From assembly GCF_039831995.1 (NCBI RefSeq), contig NZ_JBDOIO010000004.1, positions 992,001 to 1,056,000 of the forward strand: a stretch of 64,000 nucleotides of DNA. The letters are read 5' to 3'. The first letter of the stretch is position 1. Each line of letters begins with the position of its first letter. Below are positions 54,802 through 64,000 of this stretch, one piece after another. The position numbers and the translations under genes are program-made. The notes under the pieces are model-generated. The model made no database searches. It was not told where the DNA came from and saw only the letters and a program-made list of their open reading frames with translations. The stretch comes from Paenibacillus pabuli (GTDB taxonomy: Bacteria; Bacillota; Bacilli; Paenibacillales; Paenibacillaceae).

Positions 54802-55239
54802 ATGTTTATGGGGGAGTTCCAACATAGCATTGATGACAAAGGTCGGGTTATTATTCCGGCCAAATTCCGCGAATCTCTGGGACCGTCTTTCGTTGTCACA
54901 CGGGGTTTGGACCAGTGTCTTTTCGTGTACCCTATGGAGGAGTGGGGGGTCATGGAACAGAAGCTCAAAGCACTGCCTTTGATGAAGTCGGATGTACGGG
55001 CGTTTACCCGCTTTTTTTTCTCGGGTGCTACCGAATGTGAATTGGACAAACAGGGCAGGGTAAATTTACCGGGCAATTTACGGGAGTATGCCAAATTGGA
55101 CAAGGATTGTGTTGTTCTTGGCGTGTCGAACCGGGTGGAGATCTGGAGCAAAGGCATATGGGAGAGTTATTTCAATCAATCCGAGGAAGCATTCAACGAC
55201 ATTGCCGAAAAGCTGGTCGATTTTAATTTTGATCTATAA
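54802..55239 (+). CDS. mraZ: Division/cell-wall cluster transcriptional regulator MraZ
   Basis: MraZ is an AbrB-fold DNA-binding protein that represses the dcw cluster. The 145-aa sequence begins [20 protein letters not shown] and has two SpoVT/AbrB-like halves, the second at [24 protein letters not shown] at 54790 is in frame, but the family N-terminus starts at the ATG at 54802. rsmH follows 18 bp downstream. The GTGG repeats just upstream fit autoregulation. Confidence 0.96.
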   Translation: MFMGEFQHSIDDKGRVIIPAKFRESLGPSFVVTRGLDQCLFVYPMEEWGVMEQKLKALPLMKSDVRAFTRFFFSGATECELDKQGRVNLPGNLREYAKLDKDCVVLGVSNRVEIWSKGIWESYFNQSEEAFNDIAEKLVDFNFDL

Positions 55240-55257
55240 AGTCAGGAGGGGTGCAGG

Positions 55258-56208
55258 TTGTTTCACCACATAACCGTACTCAAAGAAGAGGCAACAGAGG
55301 GATTAAACATCAAGCAGGACGGTATATACGTGGACTGCACTTTAGGTGGAGGAGGACATAGTTCCGTCATTGCTTCCAAGCTCGGTCCAGGGGGAAGGCT
55401 TATCGCACTGGATCAGGATGATTGGGCTTTGGATAATGCACGCGAGAAGCTTGCTTCGTATGGAGATCGTATCACGCTTGTGAAAACGAATTTCCGTGAT
55501 CTGGAACAGGTTCTGAAAGAACTGGATGTCCCAATGAAGGATGGCGTGCCGCAAGTGGAGGGAATTTTGTACGATTTGGGCGTGTCATCACCTCAATTCG
55601 ATGAAGGAGAACGTGGATTTAGTTACAATCACGATGCTCCGCTGGACATGAGGATGGATCAGGATGCACTTCTGACAGCCAAAGAGATTGTCAACGAATG
55701 GCCTGAAGAGGAAATTGCCCGAATTTTATATCGTTACGGTGAAGAAAAGTTTTCAAGAAGAATTGCCCGCGTCATTGTGGAAAAACGAAGCCAGTCTGTT
55801 ATTGAGACCACAGGAGAGTTAGTGGAATTGATCAAGGAAGGCATCCCGGCTGCTGCTCGCCGTACAGGCGGACATCCTGCGAAGCGCAGTTTCCAGGCGT
55901 TGCGGATTGCAGTGAATGATGAGCTGGGCGCGTTTGAGGAAGCATTGCATCAGGCGGTTCGGTGCCTGGCACCAGGTGGACGTGTATCTGTTATTACCTT
56001 TCACTCGCTTGAGGATCGGATTTGCAAACAAATATTCAGCAGTTATCTGGAGAAATGTACGTGCCCGCCTGATTTTCCGTTATGCGTGTGCGGCGGCAAG
56101 GGGACATTGCGTTTAGTCAACAGAAAACCGCTGATTCCGACGGAAACGGAACTGGCCGAGAACTCCCGTGCACGTTCAGCGAAGCTGCGCGTAGCCGAGA
56201 AACTGTAA
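55258..56208 (+). CDS. rsmH: 16S rRNA (cytosine(1402)-N(4))-methyltransferase RsmH
   Basis: RsmH (MraW) methylates C1402 of 16S rRNA. The 316-aa protein starts [19 protein letters not shown] and carries the SAM motif [12 protein letters not shown] near residue 24, [12 protein letters not shown] near 107 and the C-terminal [15 protein letters not shown]. The start is TTG at 55258 behind CAGGAGGGG. It stands second in the dcw cluster, as usual. Confidence 0.97.
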   Translation: MFHHITVLKEEATEGLNIKQDGIYVDCTLGGGGHSSVIASKLGPGGRLIALDQDDWALDNAREKLASYGDRITLVKTNFRDLEQVLKELDVPMKDGVPQVEGILYDLGVSSPQFDEGERGFSYNHDAPLDMRMDQDALLTAKEIVNEWPEEEIARILYRYGEEKFSRRIARVIVEKRSQSVIETTGELVELIKEGIPAAARRTGGHPAKRSFQALRIAVNDELGAFEEALHQAVRCLAPGGRVSVITFHSLEDRICKQIFSSYLEKCTCPPDFPLCVCGGKGTLRLVNRKPLIPTETELAENSRARSAKLRVAEKL

Positions 56209-56235
56209 ACCAAGAGCGAAGGAGAGAGTCTTTGT

Positions 56236-56664
56236 ATGGCATATACACGTGGTAACCTTGCAGTGAAAGAAAAAGCAACCCAAGAACGTGTGACTCAGCA
56301 GCGGTACAAGGAAACCACCAAAGTGGTGACTCGTCGTACCGGTCTTCCTGGACGTGAGAAGTTCTTGTACCTAATGACATTGATTGTCTGTATCGTTATC
56401 GGTGGTGCACTGATGTGGCGTTATGCTCACATCTATGATCTGAACAAGCAGGCTCAATCAACGCTGTCCGAGACGAGAGAAGCCGAGAAAACCATTGCAG
56501 ACTTGGAAGTTGAAAAAGAAAAGCTGAACAATCTGGTTATTGAAAATGCACGCAAACTAGGCTACGTGGAGGCCTCCGGTAAGGATGTAATCTATGTACC
56601 TCGTACAACAAGTGCAACGAGCTCGCAGGATACAGAGTCGTCTTCGGATACAGCAAGTAAGTAA
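56236..56664 (+). CDS. ftsL: Cell division protein FtsL
   Basis: FtsL is a small bitopic divisome protein. The 142 aa comprise a basic cytosolic N-terminus of ~45 residues, one membrane helix (FLYLMTLIVCIVIGGALMW), and an external coiled coil (TREAEKTIADLEVEKEKLNN). A Ser/Thr-rich tail ends the protein. Sequence conservation is low in this family, but size, topology and place between rsmH and pbpB make it clear. GGAGAGAG precedes the ATG. Confidence 0.93.
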   Translation: MAYTRGNLAVKEKATQERVTQQRYKETTKVVTRRTGLPGREKFLYLMTLIVCIVIGGALMWRYAHIYDLNKQAQSTLSETREAEKTIADLEVEKEKLNNLVIENARKLGYVEASGKDVIYVPRTTSATSSQDTESSSDTASK

Positions 56665-56676
56665 AGAGGTGTACCG

Positions 56677-58995
56677 ATGGTAAAAAGAATAAAGATGCGC
56701 ACGCTGCTTATAGGGGGATGTATTACCCTCTTTTTTCTTGTACTGATAACCCGAATCTTTTTCATTCAAGTTGTAAACAGCAGTACCTGGCAAGGATATG
56801 CATCCGAGCTGGTGGAACGTGAGCAGACGATTAAGGCAAGCCGAGGGTCCATTACAGATCGGAATGGCAACATCTTGGCAACAGATGCACCGGCGTACAC
56901 GGTATCGGTTAACCCCGAGATGATCCATGAGCTTGGGATTGAAGACGTCGTCACATCCAAGCTGTCTGCAATACTTGGCAAGAATGAAAGTGAAATGCGT
57001 GCGTTGGTGACTGCCAAAAATAAAGATGGGGAGTATTACAAGCAACGTGAAGTGCGTAGTGAGGGATACAAAATCAGCCCGGAACTGGCAGCGAAAGTAA
57101 CCGCACTACGTGAGGAACTGAAGGAAGAATACAAGGCTCAGAACGCCATCGTGATGGCACAGGAGTCGAAGCGGTTTTATCCGGAAGAAAGGCTTGCTTC
57201 GCACTTGCTTGGCTACATGAGTTATGACGGGAAAGCCGTTAATGGGCTTGAGCTTTCTTATGATGAAGAGCTGACAGGCACCGACGGTTATCTGAACTAT
57301 CAAAAGGATGCAAAAGGCATCAAGCTTCCTGATTCTCAGGATAACTACCTGCCTCCGCAGAACGGAAACAATCTGAAGCTTACGATTGATGACACTATTC
57401 AATTTTATATTCAGGATGCCATAAAAGAAGCGGTTGCCCAGTACAATCCACTGAGCATGACCGTCATAGCGGCAGATCCTAACACGATGGAAATATTGGG
57501 CATGGCCAACTGGCCCGACTTCAATCCTAATACCTACGGGGAAACCACGGATCAGAAAAATTTCATCAACCATGCGACACAGTCCATCTACGAACCAGGT
57601 TCCACATTTAAAATTGTTACATTGGCTGGTGCTGTAGAAGAGAAGCTGTTTGATCCGAATGCCACATTTGAATCGAAACGGATTAATATTGGCGGATTTT
57701 CGATTAGTGATAATGGTCACGCTTATGGCCAGATTTCCTATCTCGAAGGCGTTAAACGCTCAAGTAACGTTGCCTTTGTTAATCTAGGTTACAACATGCT
57801 TGGTGGCGAACGTCTGCGTCATTACATAGACGAATTCGGATTTGGCCAAAAAACGGGGATTGATCTGCCAAGCGAGTCGGCTTCCCCGATCAAACCATTG
57901 GTCTACAAGTCCGAAATTGCAACAGCAGCCTATGGTCACGGTTTGGTTCAAGTAACCCCGATTCAGCAGGTGGCAGCAATCTCGGCCATTGCCAACGGCG
58001 GGAAACTGATGGTTCCACATCTGGTGAAGGAAATTATCAATCCAAATGACGGGACTACTGAAGTCATCAAGCCAAAAGAGGTCCGCCAGGTCATCTCCAA
58101 GGAATCTGCGAAACTCGTAAGTGGATATTTGGAACAGGTTGTAGCAGACCAGCAGATAGGTACCGGTCGCAACGCTTATATTGAAGGATACCGAGTTGCC
58201 GGTAAAACAGGAACAGCAAGAAAATGGGTAAACGGGGAATATAGTAAAACCAAGGACGTCGTTTCGTTTATCGGATTTGCACCTGTCAACAATCCCAAAA
58301 TTGCGATGCTGGTCGTCATTGACCAACCGAGTGGAACCAACATTGGTGGTGGTGCTGCTGCAGCTCCTGTATTTAAGAAAATTGTAAGTCAGACACTTCA
58401 ATACATGGGTGTTCCGAAAGACACGACGAAGACCGCTGACAAAAAGGAAACTACAGTGATTCGGACGAAGGCTCCCGACCTCGCTGGAAAAACGGCAAAA
58501 CAGGCCAGAAGCCAACTGCTGAACGCAGGCATTGCCTATGAAACCCTCGGACAGGGCGAGAGTGTAATTCGCCAGTATCCTGCAGCAGGAGAGGTTATGA
58601 ATCCGGGTCAGAGAATCTATCTGCTTACCGAAGACAGCAGCAAGATGAAAGTGCCTGACCTCACAGGTGAATCCCTTCGGGATGCCATGGAAGTTCTTTC
58701 ACTAATGAAAGTGGGAGTGATTGTCAAGGGCGAGGGTTATGTCGTGAGTCAAAAGGAGCAGGTCGCTGGGGAACAGCGGACCATACAGCTCACATTGCAG
58801 ACGGCCAAGGCCGCAGTAACAGGGATAGCGGATGAAGATCCGGAATCTTCCGATGCAGCATTGAAGGAAGAGAACAAGGAGACAACAGAAGAGCCAAGTA
58901 AGACCGAAGAAACTGGCAACGCTGATGGAACCGAGACTTCAACCAATGAGACGGAATCGTCTTCAGGTGCCGCGATCGATCCGGTCCTTCCGTAG
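56677..58995 (+). CDS. pbpB: Division-specific penicillin-binding protein 2B (FtsI) with two PASTA domains
   Basis: This class B transpeptidase (772 aa) cross-links septal peptidoglycan. A membrane anchor lies at ~8-28, then the dimerisation domain. The active site is SxxK (S309, GSTFK), SSN near 368 and KTG near 510 (AGKTGTARKW). Two PASTA domains follow at ~590-700, then an Asp/Glu/Thr/Ser tail of about 60 residues, longer than usual. The second class B enzyme downstream (spoVD) has only one PASTA domain, as in B. subtilis. Confidence 0.95.
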   Translation: MVKRIKMRTLLIGGCITLFFLVLITRIFFIQVVNSSTWQGYASELVEREQTIKASRGSITDRNGNILATDAPAYTVSVNPEMIHELGIEDVVTSKLSAILGKNESEMRALVTAKNKDGEYYKQREVRSEGYKISPELAAKVTALREELKEEYKAQNAIVMAQESKRFYPEERLASHLLGYMSYDGKAVNGLELSYDEELTGTDGYLNYQKDAKGIKLPDSQDNYLPPQNGNNLKLTIDDTIQFYIQDAIKEAVAQYNPLSMTVIAADPNTMEILGMANWPDFNPNTYGETTDQKNFINHATQSIYEPGSTFKIVTLAGAVEEKLFDPNATFESKRINIGGFSISDNGHAYGQISYLEGVKRSSNVAFVNLGYNMLGGERLRHYIDEFGFGQKTGIDLPSESASPIKPLVYKSEIATAAYGHGLVQVTPIQQVAAISAIANGGKLMVPHLVKEIINPNDGTTEVIKPKEVRQVISKESAKLVSGYLEQVVADQQIGTGRNAYIEGYRVAGKTGTARKWVNGEYSKTKDVVSFIGFAPVNNPKIAMLVVIDQPSGTNIGGGAAAAPVFKKIVSQTLQYMGVPKDTTKTADKKETTVIRTKAPDLAGKTAKQARSQLLNAGIAYETLGQGESVIRQYPAAGEVMNPGQRIYLLTEDSSKMKVPDLTGESLRDAMEVLSLMKVGVIVKGEGYVVSQKEQVAGEQRTIQLTLQTAKAAVTGIADEDPESSDAALKEENKETTEEPSKTEETGNADGTETSTNETESSSGAAIDPVLP

Positions 58996-59027
58996 CAATC
59001 CATTATAGCTTGTTCTAACCCCCGGTT

Positions 59028-59069
59028 GTCCCGAATATTCATGAATGAACGAGATCATGATTTTGGGAC
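59028..59069 (+). repeat. Inverted repeat between pbpB and spoVD
   Basis: GTCCC (59028) pairs with GGGAC (59065), and ATTCATG (59037) with CATGAT (59056) inside it. It is not followed by a T-run. It may be a weak terminator or processing site before spoVD; no second reading is supported. Confidence 0.5.
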
Positions 59070-59087
59070 GAGTGGGGGGATCTTTTC

Positions 59088-61052
59088 GTGAAGGGTTCAA
59101 GCGTAAATCTACGGCGCAGGCTGTTATGGAGTTTGCTCATTTTGGTATTGTTATTTTCGGCCCTGGTGATCAGGCTTGCTTATGTACAGCTCGGTAAAGG
59201 CCCGGAATTGTCTGCGAAAGCGGAGGAGTCTTGGCGGCGTAACATTCCGTATTCAGCCAAACGGGGAGAGATTCTGGATCGTAATGGTACCTCTCTTGCC
59301 TATAATGTAACTACACCGACAATTATGGCGATTCCGGCTCAGGTGAAGGAAGCGGAGACTACGGCGAAAGCACTGGCCCCTTTGCTTGGGATGACTGAAG
59401 AGAAAGTGCTGGCAACCATCAAGAAAAGAGAACTGATTGTAAGACTACAACCCGGCGGCCGCAAAATTACGATGGAGAAAGCTCAGCGCATTCGTGATTT
59501 GAAGCTTCCGGGTATCGTCGTTGCAGAGGATAATAAACGTTTCTATCCTTATGATGATCTAGCCGCTCACATTCTTGGTTTTACGGGTATTGATAACCAG
59601 GGATTGACCGGGGTGGAGAAAAGATATGATGAGAAGTTGACCGGTTTAAATGGCAGTGTGTCCTACTTGTCCGATGCGGCCGGAAGGCTAATGCCGGGCT
59701 CATCTGAGAAGTATGTGGAACCAAGAGATGGCCTTAACCTGGAGCTAACGATCGACAAATCAATTCAATCCATTATGGAAAGGGAATTGGATCAGGCCAT
59801 GGTTAAATTCCAGGCCAATTCCGCTCTGGCGATCGCCATGAACCCGAAGACGGGTGAAGTCCTCGGCATGGCCAGCAGACCAGGGTATGAACCAGCAGAT
59901 TACCAGCAGTACCCGTCTGAAATTTATAACCGGAATTTGCCGATTTGGATGACGTACGAACCGGGTTCAACCTTTAAAATCATTACCTTGGCGGCAGCGC
60001 TGGAAGAGAAGAAGGTGAATCTGCAGCAGGATCAATTCTTTGACCCAGGATATGTTGAAGTTGGAGGTGCCCGGCTGCGTTGCTGGAAAAAGGGCGGCCA
60101 TGGCAGTCAAACCTTTCTGCAGGTCGTAGAGAACTCCTGCAATCCCGGGTTTGTGGCTCTAGGTCAAAAGCTGGGTAAAGAGTCCTTGTTTTCTTACATC
60201 AAAGACTTTGGATTCGGAACCAAAACAGGTATTGATCTTAGCGGCGAGGCAAGTGGGATTTTGTTTAAACTTTCCCGAGTAGGTCCTGTGGAGCTTGCGA
60301 CAACAGCCTTTGGGCAGGGCGTTTCCGTTACCCCCATTCAGCAAGTGGCGGCGGTATCGGCTGCCATCAATGGTGGCAAGCTTTACAAACCTTATGTAAC
60401 AAAAGCATGGGTTCATCCTGAAACGGGAGAAGTGATGGAAGAAGTCAAGCCGGAGCTAGTGCGGCAGGTCATTTCCGAAGACACATCCAAGCAGGTTCGT
60501 GAGGCTTTGGAAAGTGTTGTTGCAAAAGGCACAGGAAGACCGGCTTTCATCGACGGATACCGGGTAGGCGGCAAAACAGGTACAGCCCAGAAGGTTATTA
60601 ACGGACGTTATTCCTCTACCGAGCATATTGTATCCTTTATTGGTTTTGCTCCAGCAGATGATCCACAGATTGTGGTGTATACTGCTGTCGACAATCCGAA
60701 AGGAATTCAGTTCGGGGGCGTGGTTGCTGCTCCGATTGTACAGAATATTCTAGAGGACTCGCTGCATTACATGAATGTTCCTGTGCGTAAAGACCAGGTT
60801 GCGAAAGAATACAAGTATGGTGAAACCAAAATTGTTACGGTTCCCGATCTCACAGGTGCAACGGTAGAAGATCTGTATGAAGATCTCAACATGAACTTTA
60901 TGCTGGCGAAGTCCGGCAGCGGAAAATACGTAATTAACCAGGCTCCGAAGCCCGGAGCAAGGGTGGAGCAGGGCTCAACGATACGAATCTATATGAGTGA
61001 TGTGCTGAATGATGCACACGATCATACGAGCGAAGAAGGACAGGAGCCTTAA
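59088..61052 (+). CDS. spoVD: Sporulation-specific penicillin-binding protein SpoVD
   Basis: This class B penicillin-binding protein (654 aa) works in spore cortex synthesis. Membrane anchor at ~10-30, dimerisation domain, then the transpeptidase with S294 (GSTFK), SCN (VENSCNPGF) and GKTGTAQK. One PASTA domain lies at the C-terminus (VPDLTGATVEDLYEDLN). The GTG start at 59088 follows GTGGGGGGATC. Position after pbpB and before murE is the Bacillus arrangement. SigE control is expected but I could not assign its promoter. Confidence 0.94.
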   Translation: MKGSSVNLRRRLLWSLLILVLLFSALVIRLAYVQLGKGPELSAKAEESWRRNIPYSAKRGEILDRNGTSLAYNVTTPTIMAIPAQVKEAETTAKALAPLLGMTEEKVLATIKKRELIVRLQPGGRKITMEKAQRIRDLKLPGIVVAEDNKRFYPYDDLAAHILGFTGIDNQGLTGVEKRYDEKLTGLNGSVSYLSDAAGRLMPGSSEKYVEPRDGLNLELTIDKSIQSIMERELDQAMVKFQANSALAIAMNPKTGEVLGMASRPGYEPADYQQYPSEIYNRNLPIWMTYEPGSTFKIITLAAALEEKKVNLQQDQFFDPGYVEVGGARLRCWKKGGHGSQTFLQVVENSCNPGFVALGQKLGKESLFSYIKDFGFGTKTGIDLSGEASGILFKLSRVGPVELATTAFGQGVSVTPIQQVAAVSAAINGGKLYKPYVTKAWVHPETGEVMEEVKPELVRQVISEDTSKQVREALESVVAKGTGRPAFIDGYRVGGKTGTAQKVINGRYSSTEHIVSFIGFAPADDPQIVVYTAVDNPKGIQFGGVVAAPIVQNILEDSLHYMNVPVRKDQVAKEYKYGETKIVTVPDLTGATVEDLYEDLNMNFMLAKSGSGKYVINQAPKPGARVEQGSTIRIYMSDVLNDAHDHTSEEGQEP

Positions 61053-61178
61053 CCGGCTCCGGGTTCCAGCGCAACAAAATTCAAAAAGTTGCGTTTCATT
61101 AAATGGCTATATGGACGATATTAATAAAAAAAGATATGCCTTGTGCAGAAGTAAACTTGGAGAAGTGAGGTTATTCAT

Positions 61179-62666
61179 GTGCTTTTAAAACAACTTGCAT
61201 CGAAGCTGACAACTGCCCGCCTGATTGGCGAGCCTAATACAGAATGCCAAAACTTACAGACAGATTCCCGCCAGGTTCAACCGGGAGATCTGTTTATCTG
61301 TCTTCCGGGACATACGGTAGACGGACACGATTATGCGGAAAAAGCTGTGAATGCCGGAGCTGTAGCACTGGTCGTGGAACGACAACTGGAACTGCCTGTA
61401 CCCCAGCTGTTGGTTAAAGACAGTCGTTTTGCAATGGCAGTACTTGCAGACTCTTTTTTTGACTCACCAAGCCACAAGATGAATATGATTGGTGTAACGG
61501 GAACGAACGGCAAGACAACCACCACCTATCTGATTGAAAAGATCATGAGTGATCATGGACAGAAGACAGGTTTGATTGGTACGATCCAAATGCGTTACGA
61601 CGGCCGGACCTATCCGATGTCGGGAACGACACCAGAAGCGCTGGATCTGCAGCGCAGTCTGTACGATATGGTTCAAGCAGGCACGAATTGCTGCGTAATG
61701 GAGGTCTCATCACATGCTCTGGAACAGGGACGTGTGAAGGGAACGGACTTCCGTACAGCTGTATTCACCAACTTGACTCAAGATCATTTGGACTATCATA
61801 ACTCCATGGAAGAGTACCGTGCAGCGAAAGGCCTGTTCTTTGCAAGATTGGGCAACGAGTATACAGAGGATGCCTCCCGTCGCAAATTTGCGATCATTAA
61901 CGCTGACGATCCATCGGCCCATTATTTCAAATCCGTGACTGCTGCTGAAGTCATTACATACGGCATGGAAGATAACGCTGATGTACGGGCATCCAAAATC
62001 TCGATTACATCGCAGGGCACGTCTTTCCATGTGGATACATTCGCAGGCAGTACAGACATTAACTTGCGCATGGTAGGGAAATTCAACGTGTACAACGCCA
62101 TGGCAGCTATCTCTGCTGCACTTGTTGAAGGGGTACCATTGGAAGAGATTAAACGCAGTCTTGAAACTGTTCCTGGTGTAGATGGGCGTGTTGAAGCCGT
62201 AGACGAAGGTCAGTCATTTGCTGTCATTGTGGACTACGCTCATACACCGGACGGCTTGGAAAATGTGTTACGGACGGTAAAAGAGTTTGCTGAAGAGCGC
62301 GTCATCTGTGTGTTCGGGTGTGGGGGAGACCGGGATCGGACCAAACGTCCGTTAATGGGGAAAATTGCCGCAAAGTATAGTGACATTGTTTTTGTTACTT
62401 CCGACAATCCACGCACGGAGGATCCGGATCTGATTCTCAAAGATATTGAAGCAGGTCTGGTAGAAGAAGGCGTACCATCTGATCGTTATCTTATGGTCGT
62501 CGATCGTCGTCAGGCAATTCACGAAGCTATTGAAATGGCAAGCCCAGCCGATGTAGTATTGATTGCGGGCAAGGGTCATGAGACCTATCAAATCATCGGA
62601 ACAACCAAAACGGATTTCGATGATCGGATCATAGCCAAAGAGGCGATAAGGGGAAAATCCAATTGA
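61179..62666 (+). CDS. murE: UDP-MurNAc-tripeptide synthetase MurE (meso-DAP type)
   Basis: MurE adds the third residue to the peptidoglycan stem peptide. The 495-aa ligase has the P-loop GVTGTNGKTTTTYL near residue 104 and the substrate-specificity motif SDNPRTEDP near residue 405. DNPR indicates meso-diaminopimelate, not lysine. The GTG start at 61179 follows GAAGTGAGG. Its TGA stop overlaps the murF TTG start by 4 bp. Confidence 0.97.
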   Translation: MLLKQLASKLTTARLIGEPNTECQNLQTDSRQVQPGDLFICLPGHTVDGHDYAEKAVNAGAVALVVERQLELPVPQLLVKDSRFAMAVLADSFFDSPSHKMNMIGVTGTNGKTTTTYLIEKIMSDHGQKTGLIGTIQMRYDGRTYPMSGTTPEALDLQRSLYDMVQAGTNCCVMEVSSHALEQGRVKGTDFRTAVFTNLTQDHLDYHNSMEEYRAAKGLFFARLGNEYTEDASRRKFAIINADDPSAHYFKSVTAAEVITYGMEDNADVRASKISITSQGTSFHVDTFAGSTDINLRMVGKFNVYNAMAAISAALVEGVPLEEIKRSLETVPGVDGRVEAVDEGQSFAVIVDYAHTPDGLENVLRTVKEFAEERVICVFGCGGDRDRTKRPLMGKIAAKYSDIVFVTSDNPRTEDPDLILKDIEAGLVEEGVPSDRYLMVVDRRQAIHEAIEMASPADVVLIAGKGHETYQIIGTTKTDFDDRIIAKEAIRGKSN

Positions 62667-64000
62667 TAAAAAGAACATTGGCACAATTGGCCGAAATGTG
62701 CGGAGGAACACTAAGCGACTTCGCTGCCTATGGAGAAATCCATGTTGAAGGTGTATTTACAGATTCACGTAAGCTAGTAGAAGGCAGCTTGTTCATCCCG
62801 CTTGTCGGCGAAAGGTTTGACGGACACGAATTTGTGCAAGCCTGTTTAGAGAAGGGAGCGGCAGGGGCATTATGGCAGAAAGACCATGGTGTTCCCCCGC
62901 AGGGCGGAGCTATCATTGTAGTTGAAGACACGTTGGCAGCTCTGCAGGGGCTTGCATCTGCTTATCTAGCCGAGAGCAAAACCTCCGTTGTCGGCATTAC
63001 CGGCAGCAATGGCAAAACAACAACCAAGGACATTGTGGATGCCATTTTGTCTACCACCTTCAAGGTGCATAAGACACAGGGCAATTTCAACAATCATATC
63101 GGACTTCCACTTACCGTGTTAAGCATGGAGCAGGATACCGAGATTGTGATTCTGGAGATGGGTATGAGCGGCCGGAGAGAAATCGAGACACTGTCGCTGA
63201 TTGCTCAGCCGGATGTTGCCATCATTACAAATATCGGTGAATCCCATCTGCTGCAGCTTGGCTCCAGGCTGGAGATTGCCAGAGCAAAAGCCGAAATTGC
63301 TGCAGGCCTGAAACCAGGTGGACTGTTGATTTATAACGGAGACGAGCCGTTGATTAAGCAAGTTCTGGCTGAAGCAGAAACGAAGCAGCCGGAGGGAATG
63401 AAACGATTTACCTTCGGACTTCAGACAGACAATAATGATTATCCGACAGGACTCATGAATGCACAGAATGGCGTTGTTTTCACGACCAAACAATTAGGAG
63501 AACATGCACTTACGCTTCCTCTGCTTGGTACACATAATGTAGTCAACTGTCTGGCTGCACTTGCGGTTGCACGCCACTTTGGTGTGAAAGCCGAACAGAT
63601 TGCTTCAGGGTTATCGCAATTGAAACTGACGGGCATGCGCATTGAAGTTCTTCATGGAATCAGCGGACTAACGATGCTTAATGATGCCTATAATGCAAGT
63701 CCAACATCGATGAAAGCTGCTATTGATGTACTGGAAGGGCTCAAAGGATATCGTTCCAGAGTAGCCGTACTTGGAGACATGTTGGAACTTGGACCTCAGG
63801 AACAGGAGCTTCACCGTGGCATCGGAGAGTATATTACGCCAGGGAAAATGGACATGGTGATAACCTATGGACCTTTGTCAGCCAATATAGCTGAGGGTGC
63901 AAAACAGCACATGCCGGCAGAAGCCGTACATGCATTTGAAAACAAAGAAGAGATGACCCGTTACCTGCTGGAAAAATTGCATCCCAGAGACGTTGTCTTG
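62663..64000 (+). CDS. murF: UDP-MurNAc-pentapeptide synthetase MurF, 3'-truncated
   Basis: MurF ligates D-Ala-D-Ala to complete the peptidoglycan precursor. The frame opens at TTG 62663, overlapping the murE stop (TTGA), with AAGGGGAAAA upstream, and runs to the end of the window without a stop. The first 446 residues include VFTDSRKLVEGSLFIPLVGE, the P-loop ITGSNGKTTTKD near residue 112 and DAYNASPTSMKAAID near 338. The C-terminus lies beyond the window. Confidence 0.96.
   Translation, partial: MIKRTLAQLAEMCGGTLSDFAAYGEIHVEGVFTDSRKLVEGSLFIPLVGERFDGHEFVQACLEKGAAGALWQKDHGVPPQGGAIIVVEDTLAALQGLASAYLAESKTSVVGITGSNGKTTTKDIVDAILSTTFKVHKTQGNFNNHIGLPLTVLSMEQDTEIVILEMGMSGRREIETLSLIAQPDVAIITNIGESHLLQLGSRLEIARAKAEIAAGLKPGGLLIYNGDEPLIKQVLAEAETKQPEGMKRFTFGLQTDNNDYPTGLMNAQNGVVFTTKQLGEHALTLPLLGTHNVVNCLAALAVARHFGVKAEQIASGLSQLKLTGMRIEVLHGISGLTMLNDAYNASPTSMKAAIDVLEGLKGYRSRVAVLGDMLELGPQEQELHRGIGEYITPGKMDMVITYGPLSANIAEGAKQHMPAEAVHAFENKEEMTRYLLEKLHPRDVVL

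Noticed and set aside
1..64000. CRISPR array, prophage, insertion sequence or integrase
   Set aside because: No array of regular direct repeats and no transposase, integrase or phage structural genes were found on either strand.

Overview
The window looks like chromosomal core sequence from a Paenibacillus-type, endospore-forming member of the Bacillota. Many genes are clear homologues of Bacillus subtilis sporulation or vegetative genes (yqfC, yqfD, spoVD, rsfA, ylaJ, cotD-like, sigA). Gene order follows several B. subtilis blocks, and base composition is moderate. I see no phage, insertion sequence, CRISPR array, tRNA or rRNA operon. Nearly all genes are on the + strand.

Region 1 (1-20279) is the yqeZ/floA - yqfC - yqfD - phoH - pgpH - ybeY - dgkA - cdd - era - yqzL-like - recO - T-box - glyQ - glyS - yqxD - dnaG - sigA - trmK - yqfO macro-cluster. 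It combines membrane microdomains, c-di-AMP turnover, ribosome maturation, recombination, glycyl-tRNA charging and the primase/sigma-A operon. The ccpN, yqfL and cccA genes that accompany this cluster in B. subtilis are missing here.

Region 2 (20280-33676) is more loosely organised. It starts with the RNase P RNA gene, whose sequence reads as class A rather than the class B of Bacillus. A divergent aminotransferase/MocR regulator pair follows, with four CTGTTAT half-sites between the genes. Then come a CotD-like coat protein, a membrane-anchored S8 protease, small conserved proteins (YpuI-like, DUF1540), a lytic transglycosylase, the nifZ-thiI pair for tRNA thiolation, and two divergent TerC-family transporters.

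Region 3 (33677-43285) resembles the B. subtilis ylaG-ylaL neighbourhood: typA, ylaH, an LCP ligase, a YlaL-like flavoprotein, ylaJ and ylaK. An orphan solute-binding protein, a secreted coiled-coil protein and a DUF2626 protein follow. Between typA and ylaH lies a gene-free 250-bp element with terminal inverted repeats and a strong 15-bp internal stem; this is the most unusual non-coding structure in the window.

Region 4 (43286-64000) carries rsfA, a panE-like gene and a DUF3397 gene. An oligopeptide ABC transporter operon follows, with its two ATPases fused into one protein. After it come bshC, a short archaeal-type adenosylhomocysteinase, and the division/cell-wall cluster mraZ-rsmH-ftsL-pbpB-spoVD-murE-murF, which runs off the end. 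The mraZ promoter is followed by GTGGG-type repeats typical of MraZ autoregulation.

All calls were made by reading the sequence. No database or folding computation was run.
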